A stretch of DNA of 64,000 nt, taken from NCBI GenBank assembly GCA_013697245.1, contig JACCXH010000052.1, positions 1 to 64,000 of the forward strand, written 5' to 3'. This DNA is from Bacteroidota bacterium (lineage in GTDB: Bacteria; Bacteroidota; Bacteroidia; B-17B0; Aurantibacillaceae). The notes under the pieces were generated by a model, which did no database searches, was not told where the DNA came from, and saw only the letters and a program-made list of their open reading frames with translations. Shown piece by piece: positions 16,646 through 27,100 of this stretch; position 1 is the first letter of the stretch; every line of letters starts with the position of its first letter. Position numbers and translations under genes: made by a program.

Positions 16646-17917
16646 TTAATTATTTAAAATTATTTTTTTGACGACCTTTTCGTTACCATTGGCGATCTCA
16701 ATAAAATAAATTCCCGCAGGCCTGTTCCGCAGGTCAATATTAAGAACATTATTAGATACATTTTGTACTTTATCTGACGAGATCTGCTGACCTAAAGGAT
16801 TTATGATCCTTACCGTTACATCTTCCTGTTTTGATAATGTAAATATTAAACTGAATTGCCCATTACTTGGGTTTGGCATAACCGTAATATTTGAATTAAA
16901 ATCCGTTGTATGAACTTCTATACCTGCAATTGGCCTGCAAGAAATAATTGGTAAAATTCCTAACTGAATTTTGGTGTTCTTATTATAACGAAAAGTTCTC
17001 CAGTTATTCGTGTATTGTAATAACCAGGCGCTTGAATCGTTGGTTGTATTGTATTTTGTATTACTGAAGATCCTGATAGAATCGAGTGGGGAATTATAAG
17101 GTGTTTCTACAGCGGCAAAAAAACCGGAAGTAGGTATTATGGCTCCTCCAAAATTAAATTTGAAAGGAATTATTTTTGTTGTGGTAAATGTGTAGGTTTT
17201 TGTTCCGCAATATTGGATAGTTACAGTTTTGTTTGTACTGCCGGCAATGTTCCCTAAAAGATCAGATACCTGGGTAATTAAAGAGTTTGGGCCTGCACCA
17301 ATAGTACCGCCGTATAGTTTACAATAAATTGGTACACCTGCGGCCGAAGATCCGGCTTTTGTTCCTAAGCTATCAAACAATACAATGACGCTATTTACCT
17401 GCGGTATTGGGGTATTACTATAACTTGATGGCGCATAGTATTGGGCAAATTCTTTTTCCTTATAACAATTTGTTCCGGTTAAAAAACCCGCAAATCCTGT
17501 TTGGCAGCCCAATATCAAACTGTTATTTGCGGCGGCATAGGTTTTTAATGTATCAATATTTTTAATTATTCTTATTGTATCTAAACAAACAGGGCAGGTG
17601 GTAACACCATTAATGGCCTGAGAATAACTCGATGTTCCAAGTGAATTTGTTGCAACCAAAGTAATGGTATAATTACCCGGACCAAGCGTAATTGTTGGGC
17701 TTGTTGCACTTGCTGTTGGAAGTATCGTAGATGTTGAAGGGAATATTGACCAACCAAAAGTTAAGGTGGCACTACCTGCAGAAGTATTTGTTGGTACAAA
17801 GCTTCCATTAATGCAGGGTTGGCCCGCTAAACTAAAACCGGCAGCAGGAGCCTGTGCTTTAATAAGCAGCGAACCCAGTAATGCCAAACAAAATAATTGT
17901 AATTTTTTACTCATCAT
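16646..17917 (-). CDS. Secreted PKD / T9SS type A protein, paralogue of the M43 protease tail
   Basis: The 423-residue protein has a signal peptide (KLQLFCLALLGSLLIKAQA), a PKD-like domain, and then about 300 residues closely similar to the C-terminal part of the neighbouring protease. Both share GCQTG.AGFLTGTNCY, QVNSVIVLFDSLGTKA, GPNSLI and FTTTKIIP, then NSNITVMPNPS and a type A sorting domain. It has no protease domain. The two genes are 223 bases apart on the same strand, each with its own terminator. The shared central region is of unknown function, perhaps a substrate- or surface-binding domain. Confidence 0.85.
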   Translation of the reverse strand: MMSKKLQLFCLALLGSLLIKAQAPAAGFSLAGQPCINGSFVPTNTSAGSATLTFGWSIFPSTSTILPTASATSPTITLGPGNYTITLVATNSLGTSSYSQAINGVTTCPVCLDTIRIIKNIDTLKTYAAANNSLILGCQTGFAGFLTGTNCYKEKEFAQYYAPSSYSNTPIPQVNSVIVLFDSLGTKAGSSAAGVPIYCKLYGGTIGAGPNSLITQVSDLLGNIAGSTNKTVTIQYCGTKTYTFTTTKIIPFKFNFGGAIIPTSGFFAAVETPYNSPLDSIRIFSNTKYNTTNDSSAWLLQYTNNWRTFRYNKNTKIQLGILPIISCRPIAGIEVHTTDFNSNITVMPNPSNGQFSLIFTLSKQEDVTVRIINPLGQQISSDKVQNVSNNVLNIDLRNRPAGIYFIEIANGNEKVVKKIILNN

Positions 17918-17974
17918 AAAATTTTAATTTTATTAAAGATATAAAAAAAAACAATAAAAATTACAAAGATCTGA

Positions 17975-20404
17975 TCAGAGTTTATTTAACCGCGCAAATT
18001 TTAAAAGTAAGTTTTTTGTACCTTCTTTTTCAAATTGAATTGTCGCCTTAGTTTCCGGCCAATTCCCTTCTAAAAGAACAATCTGGCCTTTACCAAATTT
18101 TTCATGAGAAACGAGGTCACCTTGTTGTAAGGATTTATTTAAAACCAAGTCGATAGGAGTAGAGGAGCTAGTGGCAAACTTTGAGTTTAAACTGATGAGT
18201 TTTTTTTGTGGTGGGTTAAAATTTAAAGTAGAGTTTGATTTAGCTGATGTATTTAAATTTTTATTTTTTCCGAAACCAATTTCTTTTTTTGAACCGTCAT
18301 TAAAATCATTCCTGAATTTATCAAAGGTATCGTCACCAAAAGGATGGATGCTTTGTTCTTCAGGATAATCTAAATATTTACTGTCTATCTCATCAATAAA
18401 CCTGCTTGGTTCGCAATAAAGAACGTTGCCGTAACGGTAACGCATAGTTGCAAAGCTAAGTGTAGCTTGCTTTTCGGCACGGGTAATAGCTACATAAAAC
18501 AAACGTCTTTCTTCTTCCAGGTCACTTCTGCTATTCAATGATAATTGTGAAGGAAATAAATTTTCTTCTAAGCCAACAACAAAAACATATTTAAATTCTA
18601 AACCTTTTGCGGCATGAATCGTCATTAAGCTTACTTCATCCGCATTTTTATCACTGTCCTTATCCTTATCGGTAAGCAAAGTAATTTCCTGCATAAATTC
18701 ATCCAGTGTTTTTACTTTGTTATCACTTTCTTCTGCAAATAAATTTGTGTCGTCTTTTGTAAGAGATGCTTTTAGTACCTCGTTCAATTCTTCTTCTTGC
18801 GGCGTTCTTGGCTGCTCAACAAAATCTTTTACGCCATTCAATAATTCCTGTACGTTCTCGTATCTTGCCTGTCCTTCAGGGGTTTTATCAGCATATAGTT
18901 CTTTAACTATGCCCGAGTTTACTGCAATTTGATTTCCTAATTCAAAAGCATCTTTATACGGTAATAATAAATTATATGATTTTATTTGTGCTACAAAATC
19001 AATAATTTTAGAAGCAATACCGGCATTTATGCCAAGACCTGAATTAAAATCTTTTAAATTGCTGATCACTGTCCACATACTGATATCATGCTCTGCAGCG
19101 GCCACACTTATTTTATCGAGTGTACTTTGACCAATTCCCCTTGCCGGATAATTAATAATGCGTTTTAAACTCTCATCATCATTGTTATTTATAGTAAGTC
19201 GGTAATAAGCAAGCACATCTTTAATTTCTTTGCGTTGATAAAAACTCAAGCCGCCATATATTCTGTATGGGATATTTAATCTTAACAAAGATTCTTCAAA
19301 TGCGCGTGATTGAGCATTGGTGCGATAAAGAATGGCAAAGTCGCTGTTTAACGCGTTTTCCTGCATGCGGATCTCTGATAAACTGGCTACTATTTTTTGT
19401 CCTTCTTCGTTATCGGTGCTTGCTTTAATTATTTTTATTTTTTGTCCTTCTTCGTTATCTGTAAAAACTACTTTCTTGAATTGTTCTTTGTTGTTGGCTA
19501 TAATATGATTAGCTGCGCCAACAATTATTTTGGTGCTACGGTAATTTTGTTCCAGCTTAAATGTTTTAAGATCAGGATAATCTTTTTCGAAATTTAAAAT
19601 ATTTTGAATGTTGGCACCTCTAAATGCATAGATGCTTTGTGCATCATCGCCCACAACGCTTATGTTCTCGAACTTGGCAGCCAGTTGCTTGATGATCACG
19701 TACTGAGAAAAGTTGGTATCCTGGTACTCATCTACCAATATATATTTAAATTTATCCTGATACTTTAATAACACATTTGGAAAATCCCTGAACAATACAT
19801 TTGTTTGATACAAGAGATCGTCAAAATCCATGGCGCCGGTCTTAAAATTTCTTTTTTGATAATTTAAGTACACCTGGCCAAGCATTGGCTTTCTGCTAGC
19901 CTGATCTTCTGCCTGTGTAATAGGATTATTCAGATAAGCACCCGCCGAGATCAATTTATTTTTTGCATCACTTATCCTGTTAAGCACCATAGATGGCTTA
20001 TAGATCTTATCATCTAAATTAAGCTGTTTTAAAATTTCTTTTATAACACCCTTACTGTCGTCAGTATCGTAAATAGTGAAGTTGTTTGGGTAACCTAATT
20101 TTTCAGCTTCGATGCGTAATATTTTTGCAAAAATGCTGTGAAAGGTACCCATCCAAAGGTTTTTTGCTTCTTTTTCGCCCACAATTCTTGCAATACGTGC
20201 TTTCATTTCGCGGGCGGCTTTATTGGTAAAAGTAAGTGCTAAAATGTTAAAAGCATCCGTCCCTTTTTCCATTATATGGGCAATTCGGTAGGTTAAAACC
20301 CTTGTTTTTCCGGAGCCTGCTCCGGCAATGATCATAACCGGACCTTCAGTAGCCACTGTTGCAGCTCGCTGCGCAGGGTTAAGTTCATCTAAATAGTGGT
20401 CCAT
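17975..20404 (-). CDS. ATP-dependent DNA helicase, UvrD/PcrA type
   Basis: This 809-residue SF1A helicase unwinds DNA 3'-5' in nucleotide-excision and mismatch repair and clears stalled polymerases. It has a Q-motif (LNPAQRAAT), Walker A AGAGSGKTR at residues 27-35, motif II VDEYQDTN, motif III GDDAQSIYAFRGA, motif IV LEQNYRS, motif V MTIHAAKGLEF and motif VI YVAITRAEK. The C-terminal domain GDLVSHEKFGKGQIVLLEG is the Tudor-like module that in PcrA/UvrD contacts RNA polymerase. No partner genes are nearby. uvrD or pcrA would both be acceptable names. Confidence 0.96.
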   Translation of the reverse strand: MDHYLDELNPAQRAATVATEGPVMIIAGAGSGKTRVLTYRIAHIMEKGTDAFNILALTFTNKAAREMKARIARIVGEKEAKNLWMGTFHSIFAKILRIEAEKLGYPNNFTIYDTDDSKGVIKEILKQLNLDDKIYKPSMVLNRISDAKNKLISAGAYLNNPITQAEDQASRKPMLGQVYLNYQKRNFKTGAMDFDDLLYQTNVLFRDFPNVLLKYQDKFKYILVDEYQDTNFSQYVIIKQLAAKFENISVVGDDAQSIYAFRGANIQNILNFEKDYPDLKTFKLEQNYRSTKIIVGAANHIIANNKEQFKKVVFTDNEEGQKIKIIKASTDNEEGQKIVASLSEIRMQENALNSDFAILYRTNAQSRAFEESLLRLNIPYRIYGGLSFYQRKEIKDVLAYYRLTINNNDDESLKRIINYPARGIGQSTLDKISVAAAEHDISMWTVISNLKDFNSGLGINAGIASKIIDFVAQIKSYNLLLPYKDAFELGNQIAVNSGIVKELYADKTPEGQARYENVQELLNGVKDFVEQPRTPQEEELNEVLKASLTKDDTNLFAEESDNKVKTLDEFMQEITLLTDKDKDSDKNADEVSLMTIHAAKGLEFKYVFVVGLEENLFPSQLSLNSRSDLEEERRLFYVAITRAEKQATLSFATMRYRYGNVLYCEPSRFIDEIDSKYLDYPEEQSIHPFGDDTFDKFRNDFNDGSKKEIGFGKNKNLNTSAKSNSTLNFNPPQKKLISLNSKFATSSSTPIDLVLNKSLQQGDLVSHEKFGKGQIVLLEGNWPETKATIQFEKEGTKNLLLKFARLNKL

Positions 20405-20471
20405 TGTGTAAAATTAGATAAACTTTTGCTGTTGTTTTAGCTTTCATTTTTAGAAGATTTAAACAAATTAG

Positions 20472-20488
20472 TTTACTCACTAAACCCT
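20472..20488 (+). promoter_or_regulatory. 17-base upstream element, copy 1
   Basis: TTTACTCACTAAACCCT recurs with one change at 24054-24070. Both copies end 86 bases before the start codon of one of the paired surface-protein genes, taking 24156 as the second start. The surrounding bases are much less alike. It may be a regulatory site shared by the pair. Confidence 0.45.
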
Positions 20489-20573
20489 TGCTTTCAGTAA
20501 ATATATATAGCGCTTTAAATTATATTAAAAATAGACAGTATTATTAAACTTATTTTTACTAAAACTTTAATTA

Positions 20574-23500
20574 ATGAAAAACCATTTCATATTTCTATTT
20601 CTCCTTGTATTCTCCGGAACAACTGTTTTTAGCCAGGCTCCAAGTTGCCCAAGTAATTTTGTTTATATTCATAATTCCCCTCAAATTCAGCAGCAATCTG
20701 TAAACCCCTTAGGGCCTGCTGCAACTGTTGTTTTAAGCAGTATGCCTGCAGGTTCAGGCGGTTTAGCAGTTGGCCCGGCTTTTGGTTTTCCGGCACCCAA
20801 CCCAACCTGGTGGACCACCTCGGGCGGAACATTTTGGTATTACAACAATACAGGTACATGGTCAAATACAGGCCATAGCACATCTAATGCTTCTGCAGTT
20901 AATATTGGTGGCGGAGGCGGCGCAATTTATAATTTAGTTGGTTCAACCGGACAGGTTTATAAATACACAGGAGCCGGTGCAGCAACTTTATTGGTTACCA
21001 TTCCAACTTTCGGCGGCGGCGGGCCATATGACCTTGTTGCCGACATGAATGATAATTGGTACATCTTAAAAACAAACGGGCCTCAAAACATGCAGGTATA
21101 TAATTCTGCAGGTGTTCTGTTATGCAGTTATACACTGGCAAATGCCCCGGTATCATCTGCAGGCGGTGGTTTTGCGATCATTAATAATACTGTTTATTAT
21201 ACAAACGCCGGTGCGCATGCAGGTAATATTATTCCAGGTAACTCAACTATTACATTTACCCCTGTTACTTTAAATGGCGGCGGCGATTGGGCTAATTGTG
21301 CTTTACCGGTTCCAACAAGTAGTATTATTGCGCCACAAGGAGGAACATTAACCTGTTCGCTACCATCGTTACAATTGGTGGCTATGATCAATCCAAATGG
21401 AGCGGTTGGTATGTTAAGCGTTACCCCGGCATCAACCTTAAACGTCTGTACCTATACATGGTCTGGCCCAGGTATTATTGCCGGCCAATTCACACCCACG
21501 ATCACAGTTAACCAACCCGGTGTTTACAGTTATACAACTTGCACGGGCAGCTGCCCATCCTATTCACTTAATAATTCTTATACGGTTGTTGGTCAACCAT
21601 CGGTTTTAAATCCAACAATTACTGCACCCACTTGTATGTCGGGTAATGCCGTATTGTCTGTAATGCCTAATAATACGGCAACAAATACGATTCTTTGGTC
21701 GGGGCCCGGTATAACATCAGGGCAGGGAACTGCAACCATAAATATTAACAGCGCAGGTTTATACTCCGTAACAATAACAGCCGTTAGTAGTCCATGCGCA
21801 GGTACTGCCACCATTAATGTATTGGCAAACCCTACTTTGGCGATGGCATACAGCAGTCCAACGGTCTGTGCCCAGAACTTAAACAACTCTCCTAACTCAA
21901 TTACTTTAACCGCTTCGGGAGCAAGTAATTATACTTTGTTAACCAGTAGTAATTACGCTTCATCGTCGTCGAGTATATCGCCAATGGTATTAACGCCGGT
22001 GGGCCCGTTTTCATCCAACCCATCTGTTGCCACAAGTACATTGATTGGTACAAATGGTGTTTGTTCTGCAACAATTACTTCTAACTTCTCAATTTTACCC
22101 AACCCAACGGTAACTGTTACACCAACGGCAACGAGTGTTTGCCAGGGAAATAATTTTACGTTCAATGCTTCCGGTGCGGCTAATTATATTTGGTCGCCGG
22201 CTACCGGTTTAAATACAACCACGGGAAGTGCAGTAATAGCTAGCCCTGCAATTACTACCGTGTATTCGGTTATGGGATCAAGTTTAGGCTGCAATGCGGC
22301 AATACAAACCGCTACATTAACTGTTTTACCAATACCTACTGTTGCTATTACTCCAAACACACCAACAATTTGTGTAGGGGGAAATATTAATTTAACCGCT
22401 AATAGTAATGCAACTACATTTAACTGGTCGCCATCCCTTGGTTTAAATAATACTACAAATGCTGTTGTAACGGCTAATCCACCTTCTACCCAAACTTATA
22501 CAGTATTGGTTAATTTAAGCAGTTGCACAAACACAGCGGTAGTAACGGTTTCTGTAATTGTGGTACCAAATCTATTAACGAATGTATCTGCACCAATTAT
22601 TTGTCAGGGACAAAACACAAATATTAATGTAAATGGCGCAACTGGTTACAATTGGTCGCCAACCACAGGTTTAAATACATCCACAGGACCTTTTGTTATT
22701 GCCTCACCGGCAGTAAGCACCAATTATATTATTACAGGCTTTAATGGTGTATGTACCGCTTCTGCCAGTGTATTTATTGATGTTGTTCCAGCGCCAAACA
22801 TTACGATCACGTCTCCTGAATACCAGATCTGCTATGGTAAATCAACACAGATAACTGCATCGGGCGCACAGAACTTTACATGGTCGCCTTCATCTGCAGG
22901 TCTATCCAGCACTACAGGATCGGTTGTAACAGCAACACCATCAGCAAATGTTAATTATACTATTATAGGATATAATCAAAGTGGCAGTGTAACGTGTACT
23001 CAGCAAATGAGCTATTCAGTAATTGTTGTTCCTATTGCTGTTGCATTAGTTTCACCAAGTGTTGCAATTTGTGAAGGCGCAAAAACTATGTTAACTGCCA
23101 GCGGTGGCAATACAGTCATATGGTCGCCAACAGTAGGATTAAATACTAGTTCGGGAGGCGGAGTTATTGCCAGCCCAAGCGTTTCAACACTTTATACAGT
23201 AGATGTTTCATATGACGGATTCTGCGGCGGGTCAAATACAGTATTTGTAAAAGTAAATCCAAATCCAAAAGTTACGGCAGGAAGAGATACTACCATTAAT
23301 TTAGACCAACCGATGTTCTTAAGCGCAACCGGAACCGGCACAATGACTTGGACGGATGGCGAGGCTATTATGTGCAGTGTTTGTCCCAATAGTCAGGTAT
23401 TTGCAACCAGAAATAGTTGTTATACTATAGAAACTATTAATGATTTTGGTTGTAAAGCAAAAGATGATATGTGTATTGAGGTGACCAAAGAATTTGGTGT

Positions 23501-23765
23501 TTATATTCCAAACGCGTTCTCTCCAAATGGAGATGGCTTAAATGATGAATTCATAATATCGGGTTATAATATTTCTGAAGTAACCATGGATATATTTGAC
23601 CGTTGGGGTGAAAAAATATTCACTTCTAAAGACATGTTGGTAGGCTGGAAAGGCACATATAAGAACATTTTATGCGAAGAGGCGGTTTATATATACAAAA
23701 TATCTTACAAAGGATTAGATGGCAAAAAAGTAAATAAAACTGGCCATGTAACTTTAAACAAATAA
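20574..23765 (+). CDS. Large T9SS type B surface protein (gliding-type C-terminal domain)
   Basis: This 1063-residue protein begins with a signal peptide (MKNHFIFLFLLVFSGTTVFS). The first ~250 residues are Gly/Asn/Thr-rich and propeller-like (VYKYTGAGAATLLVTIP, YDLVADMNDNWYILKT). Ig/PKD-like repeats of roughly 75-90 residues follow, each with NYIWSPATGLNTTTG-type motifs. The C-terminal ~90 residues are a CHU_C/type B sorting domain (VYIPNAFSPNGDGLNDEF, DRWGEKIF). The final ~330 residues are nearly the same as in the next gene. It probably acts as an adhesin or filament at the cell surface. Confidence 0.9.
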   Translation: MKNHFIFLFLLVFSGTTVFSQAPSCPSNFVYIHNSPQIQQQSVNPLGPAATVVLSSMPAGSGGLAVGPAFGFPAPNPTWWTTSGGTFWYYNNTGTWSNTGHSTSNASAVNIGGGGGAIYNLVGSTGQVYKYTGAGAATLLVTIPTFGGGGPYDLVADMNDNWYILKTNGPQNMQVYNSAGVLLCSYTLANAPVSSAGGGFAIINNTVYYTNAGAHAGNIIPGNSTITFTPVTLNGGGDWANCALPVPTSSIIAPQGGTLTCSLPSLQLVAMINPNGAVGMLSVTPASTLNVCTYTWSGPGIIAGQFTPTITVNQPGVYSYTTCTGSCPSYSLNNSYTVVGQPSVLNPTITAPTCMSGNAVLSVMPNNTATNTILWSGPGITSGQGTATININSAGLYSVTITAVSSPCAGTATINVLANPTLAMAYSSPTVCAQNLNNSPNSITLTASGASNYTLLTSSNYASSSSSISPMVLTPVGPFSSNPSVATSTLIGTNGVCSATITSNFSILPNPTVTVTPTATSVCQGNNFTFNASGAANYIWSPATGLNTTTGSAVIASPAITTVYSVMGSSLGCNAAIQTATLTVLPIPTVAITPNTPTICVGGNINLTANSNATTFNWSPSLGLNNTTNAVVTANPPSTQTYTVLVNLSSCTNTAVVTVSVIVVPNLLTNVSAPIICQGQNTNINVNGATGYNWSPTTGLNTSTGPFVIASPAVSTNYIITGFNGVCTASASVFIDVVPAPNITITSPEYQICYGKSTQITASGAQNFTWSPSSAGLSSTTGSVVTATPSANVNYTIIGYNQSGSVTCTQQMSYSVIVVPIAVALVSPSVAICEGAKTMLTASGGNTVIWSPTVGLNTSSGGGVIASPSVSTLYTVDVSYDGFCGGSNTVFVKVNPNPKVTAGRDTTINLDQPMFLSATGTGTMTWTDGEAIMCSVCPNSQVFATRNSCYTIETINDFGCKAKDDMCIEVTKEFGVYIPNAFSPNGDGLNDEFIISGYNISEVTMDIFDRWGEKIFTSKDMLVGWKGTYKNILCEEAVYIYKISYKGLDGKKVNKTGHVTLNK

Positions 23766-23775
23766 AATTGATCGT

Positions 23776-23993
23776 GTTCTGTGTTTATGTAAGAGCATAT
23801 TTAAATTTATTTAATTAAAATTGTTATTGAATATTTTTAGGTGAAATAAGGCGGGTTTTGCAGCAATAGTGAAATTAATTATTGCTAAAAATCCAACGAA
23901 GTTGCAGACAAAAAGGTCAATAAGAATGAGGTTAAATAAATATTAAACATGCTCTAGGAGGTGTGGGTTTGTGTTTCCACACCTTTTTCTTTT
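23776..23993 (+). repeat. Structured non-coding 3' element, copy 1
   Basis: This ~218-base sequence begins 10 bases after the stop of the gene at 20574 and is repeated at 27293-27509 with about 13 differences by eye and one indel. It contains no plausible frame. A two-part hairpin (23853-23859/23888-23894 and 23863-23868/23880-23885) and a terminal terminator stem (23959-23967/23976-23984) are preserved in both copies, with changes that turn A-U or G-C pairs into G-U pairs. Most of the 390-base gap 23766-24155 is this element plus the upstream element of the next gene. Confidence 0.8.
23959..23993 (+). terminator. Intrinsic terminator ending 3' element copy 1
   Basis: AGGTGTGGG (23959-23967) pairs with TCCACACCT (23976-23984), the innermost pair being G-U. 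The loop is 8 bases and TTTTCTTTT follows. Confidence 0.85.
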
Positions 23994-24053
23994 AAGTCTA
24001 TTAATGAGCCCTTCGCACCTAAACATTTATAAACATTCTTTTTAACAAAGCTC

Positions 24054-24070
24054 TTTACTCACCAAACCCT
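24054..24070 (+). promoter_or_regulatory. 17-base upstream element, copy 2
   Basis: TTTACTCACCAAACCCT, with one difference from 20472-20488, ends 86 bases before ATG 24156. That is the same distance as copy 1 has from its gene, and it supports 24156 as the real start rather than the in-frame ATG at 24120. Confidence 0.45.
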
Positions 24071-24155
24071 ATCCTTTAATAATTATAGAATGTGTTTTAA
24101 ATTTTTGTGAAAAATACACATGAAATATGCCGTAAATTTATACAAAATCGATTTA

Positions 24156-27100
24156 ATGAAATTATCAACAAAAATTGCTCTTGCTATTATCCCTTTGATC
24201 AGCGCTGTAACAGGTATTTCTCAAAACTGCCCTAGTTTAGGTCCCGATCAGTTTTTACCTTGTGGTGTAAATCAAACTGTATTAACGGCCAACCTAACTA
24301 CTTGTAATCCCTCAACAATTACAGCAAATCAAACTACAACTTATTCAGTTACTAATATTCCTTTTGCAGCTCAACCAACAGTTGGCGCAACTAACGTACC
24401 ACTTAGCGATGACTCGCAGGCGGGGCCATTTAACATTGGCTTTTCATTTTGCTTTTTCGGAAACACCTATACTCAAATGTATATTGGTTCTAACGGATGG
24501 ATATCTTTCTCTGCCGGACAGCCTGTAACATTTGCATCATCGCCAATTCCAAGTGCCAGTGGAAGTGTGGCTAAAAATTGTATCATGGGTCCATGGCAGG
24601 ATTGGTATCCTCAAACAAATTTACAAAACGTAAGTTACCAAACCCTTGGTACTGCGCCTTGCAGAAGGTTAGTTGTTAGCTGGAAAGATATTCAAATGTA
24701 TTCTTGCTGGGCAAGCCAAGGTTTAGGAAATTTTCAAATCGTTATTTACGAAGGAACAAATTTAATTGAAAATCATATCGGAAATAAACCTAATTGTGTG
24801 GGTTGGTCTGGTGGAACCGGTGTACAAGGGCTTCATAACCTCGCAGGCACAGTTGGTATAACTGTTCCGGGAAGAAATTCAACTCAATGGACAACAGTAA
24901 ATAATGCTTACAGGTACTCACCTGCGGGTGCACCCGTTAATCCAACTTTAACCTGGTTTGCAGTAGGTAATCCTGTTCCATTAGGAACCGGACCAACACT
25001 TACAGTTACTCCTCCCGTTGGTGGACAGCAATATACTTGTCATTTTGTTTACCCTGCCTGTTATGTAGGTTTTGATAGTTGTATTCCAAACGCTGCTGGT
25101 AATTCACCCGATACTGTTTTGGTTGTTCCGGGTTTAGCAGGTATCAATCCAACTATTACAGCACCCACTTGTATTAATGGTCCAACTCAAATTTCTGTTG
25201 CGCCAAACTCTGCTACAAATATCGTTCAGTGGACAGGTCCGGGGATTATAGGTTCTACAACCTCTCCAACTATTACAGTAAATGCTACTGGTATTTATTC
25301 AGTTGTGATCAGTAACGCAGTAAATACCTGCACAGGGTCGGCAAGTGTATTGGTATCACAAACGCCAACATTAAATATTGCCAGTACAACAAATACGATG
25401 TGTTCGTTTAACTCTAATGGATCTTTAAACACCGCTAACTTAACGGCAAGCGGGGCAACAAATTACACATGGACAAATATTTCAGGGATGTTAAATACTA
25501 CCGGGTCAAATACAGCTACGATTATTTCAGTTACGCCAATACCCGGTTTTGCTACCGGCTCTGCAACATTAGTAGGGGTAAATGGCCCATGTTCAAATAC
25601 CATCTCCTTTAATATTGCTATCATTCCAAATCCAACCATAGCCGTTACAAGTGCCAGCGTTTGCCAAGGGCTTGGGAATACTTTGGTAGCAAGTGGCGCA
25701 GCAAATTATAACTGGTCGCCTTCTTCAGGTTTATCTGCAACAAACGTAGCTACTGTTACAGCTAATCCAAATATTACAACGGTTTATAGTGTTATTGGTA
25801 ATAATTTAGGTTGTAATAGTACAACTCAAACAACTACTTTAACGGTAGTGCCAAATCCAACAATTACTGTTACACCATTAACAAATACAATTTGTGCAGG
25901 TGGTAATATGAATTTAACGGCTAACGGTGCTTCAACTTATAACTGGGCGCCAAATACAGGTTTAAATACTACAACAGGCGCAATTGTTAATGCCGGCCCG
26001 GCTTCTACAACAAATTATACAGTTATTGGTTCTGCTGCATCTTGCACAGGTTCGGCAGTTTACCAGGTATCTGTAATTATAGTTCCAAATTTAATAACTA
26101 CGGTGTCCAGAGATATTATTTGTAACGGTACAACCTCTAACCTTAATGTAAATGGCGCTAATGGTTATGTATGGGCACCTACAACAGGTTTAAATTCACC
26201 AACAGGTGCGTTTGTTGTAGCTTCACCTCCTACCACTACAAATTATACTGTAACAGGTTTTAATGGGGTTTGTACCGCTTCGGCAAGTGTCTTGTTAACG
26301 GTTGTTCAATTACCAAATTTAACTATCAGCTCACCTGAATACCAGATCTGCTATGGTAAATCAACACCGATCTATGCATCAGGTGCACAAAACTATACTT
26401 GGTCGCCTAATAATGGTTTATCAAGTACAACCAATTCAAATGTAATAGCTACACCTTCTGCTAACATAAATTATACAGTGGTAGGTTATAATCAAACAGG
26501 TACGGTTGTTTGTCCGCAACAAATGAGCTATTCAATAATTGTAGTTCCTATTTCTGTGGCTTTAGTTTCGCCAAGCATTGCACTTTGTGAAGGCGAAAAA
26601 ACCATGTTAACGGCCAGTGGTGGTAATACGATATTGTGGACACCAACAGTAGGTTTAAGCAGTGGTAGTGGCGGCGGAGTTATTGCCAGTCCAAGCGTTT
26701 CAACACTTTATACAGTAGATGTTTCTTATGACGGATTCTGCGGAGGCTCAAATACGGTATTTGTAAAAGTAAATCCAAATCCAAAAGTTACGGCAGGAAG
26801 AGATACTATCATTAACTTAGAACAACCAATGTTCTTAAGTGCAAGCGGCACCGGCACAATGACGTGGACAGACGGTGAGGCCATTATGTGCCGTGTTTGC
26901 CCGAACAGTCAGGTTTTTGCTACCAGAAATAGTTGTTATACAATTGAAACCATTAATGACTTTGGTTGTAAAGCAAAAGATGAAATGTGTATTGAAGTAA
27001 CTGTTGATTTTGGTGTTTATATTCCAAATTCATTTACGCCAAATGGGGATGGTATAAACGATGAGTTCTTAATTTCGGGGTACAATATCTCAGATATAAC

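Noticed and set aside
24120-24155. Upstream ATG 24120 as the start of the second surface protein
   Set aside because: It would put 12 residues ahead of a normal signal peptide and break the equal 86-base spacing of the upstream element.
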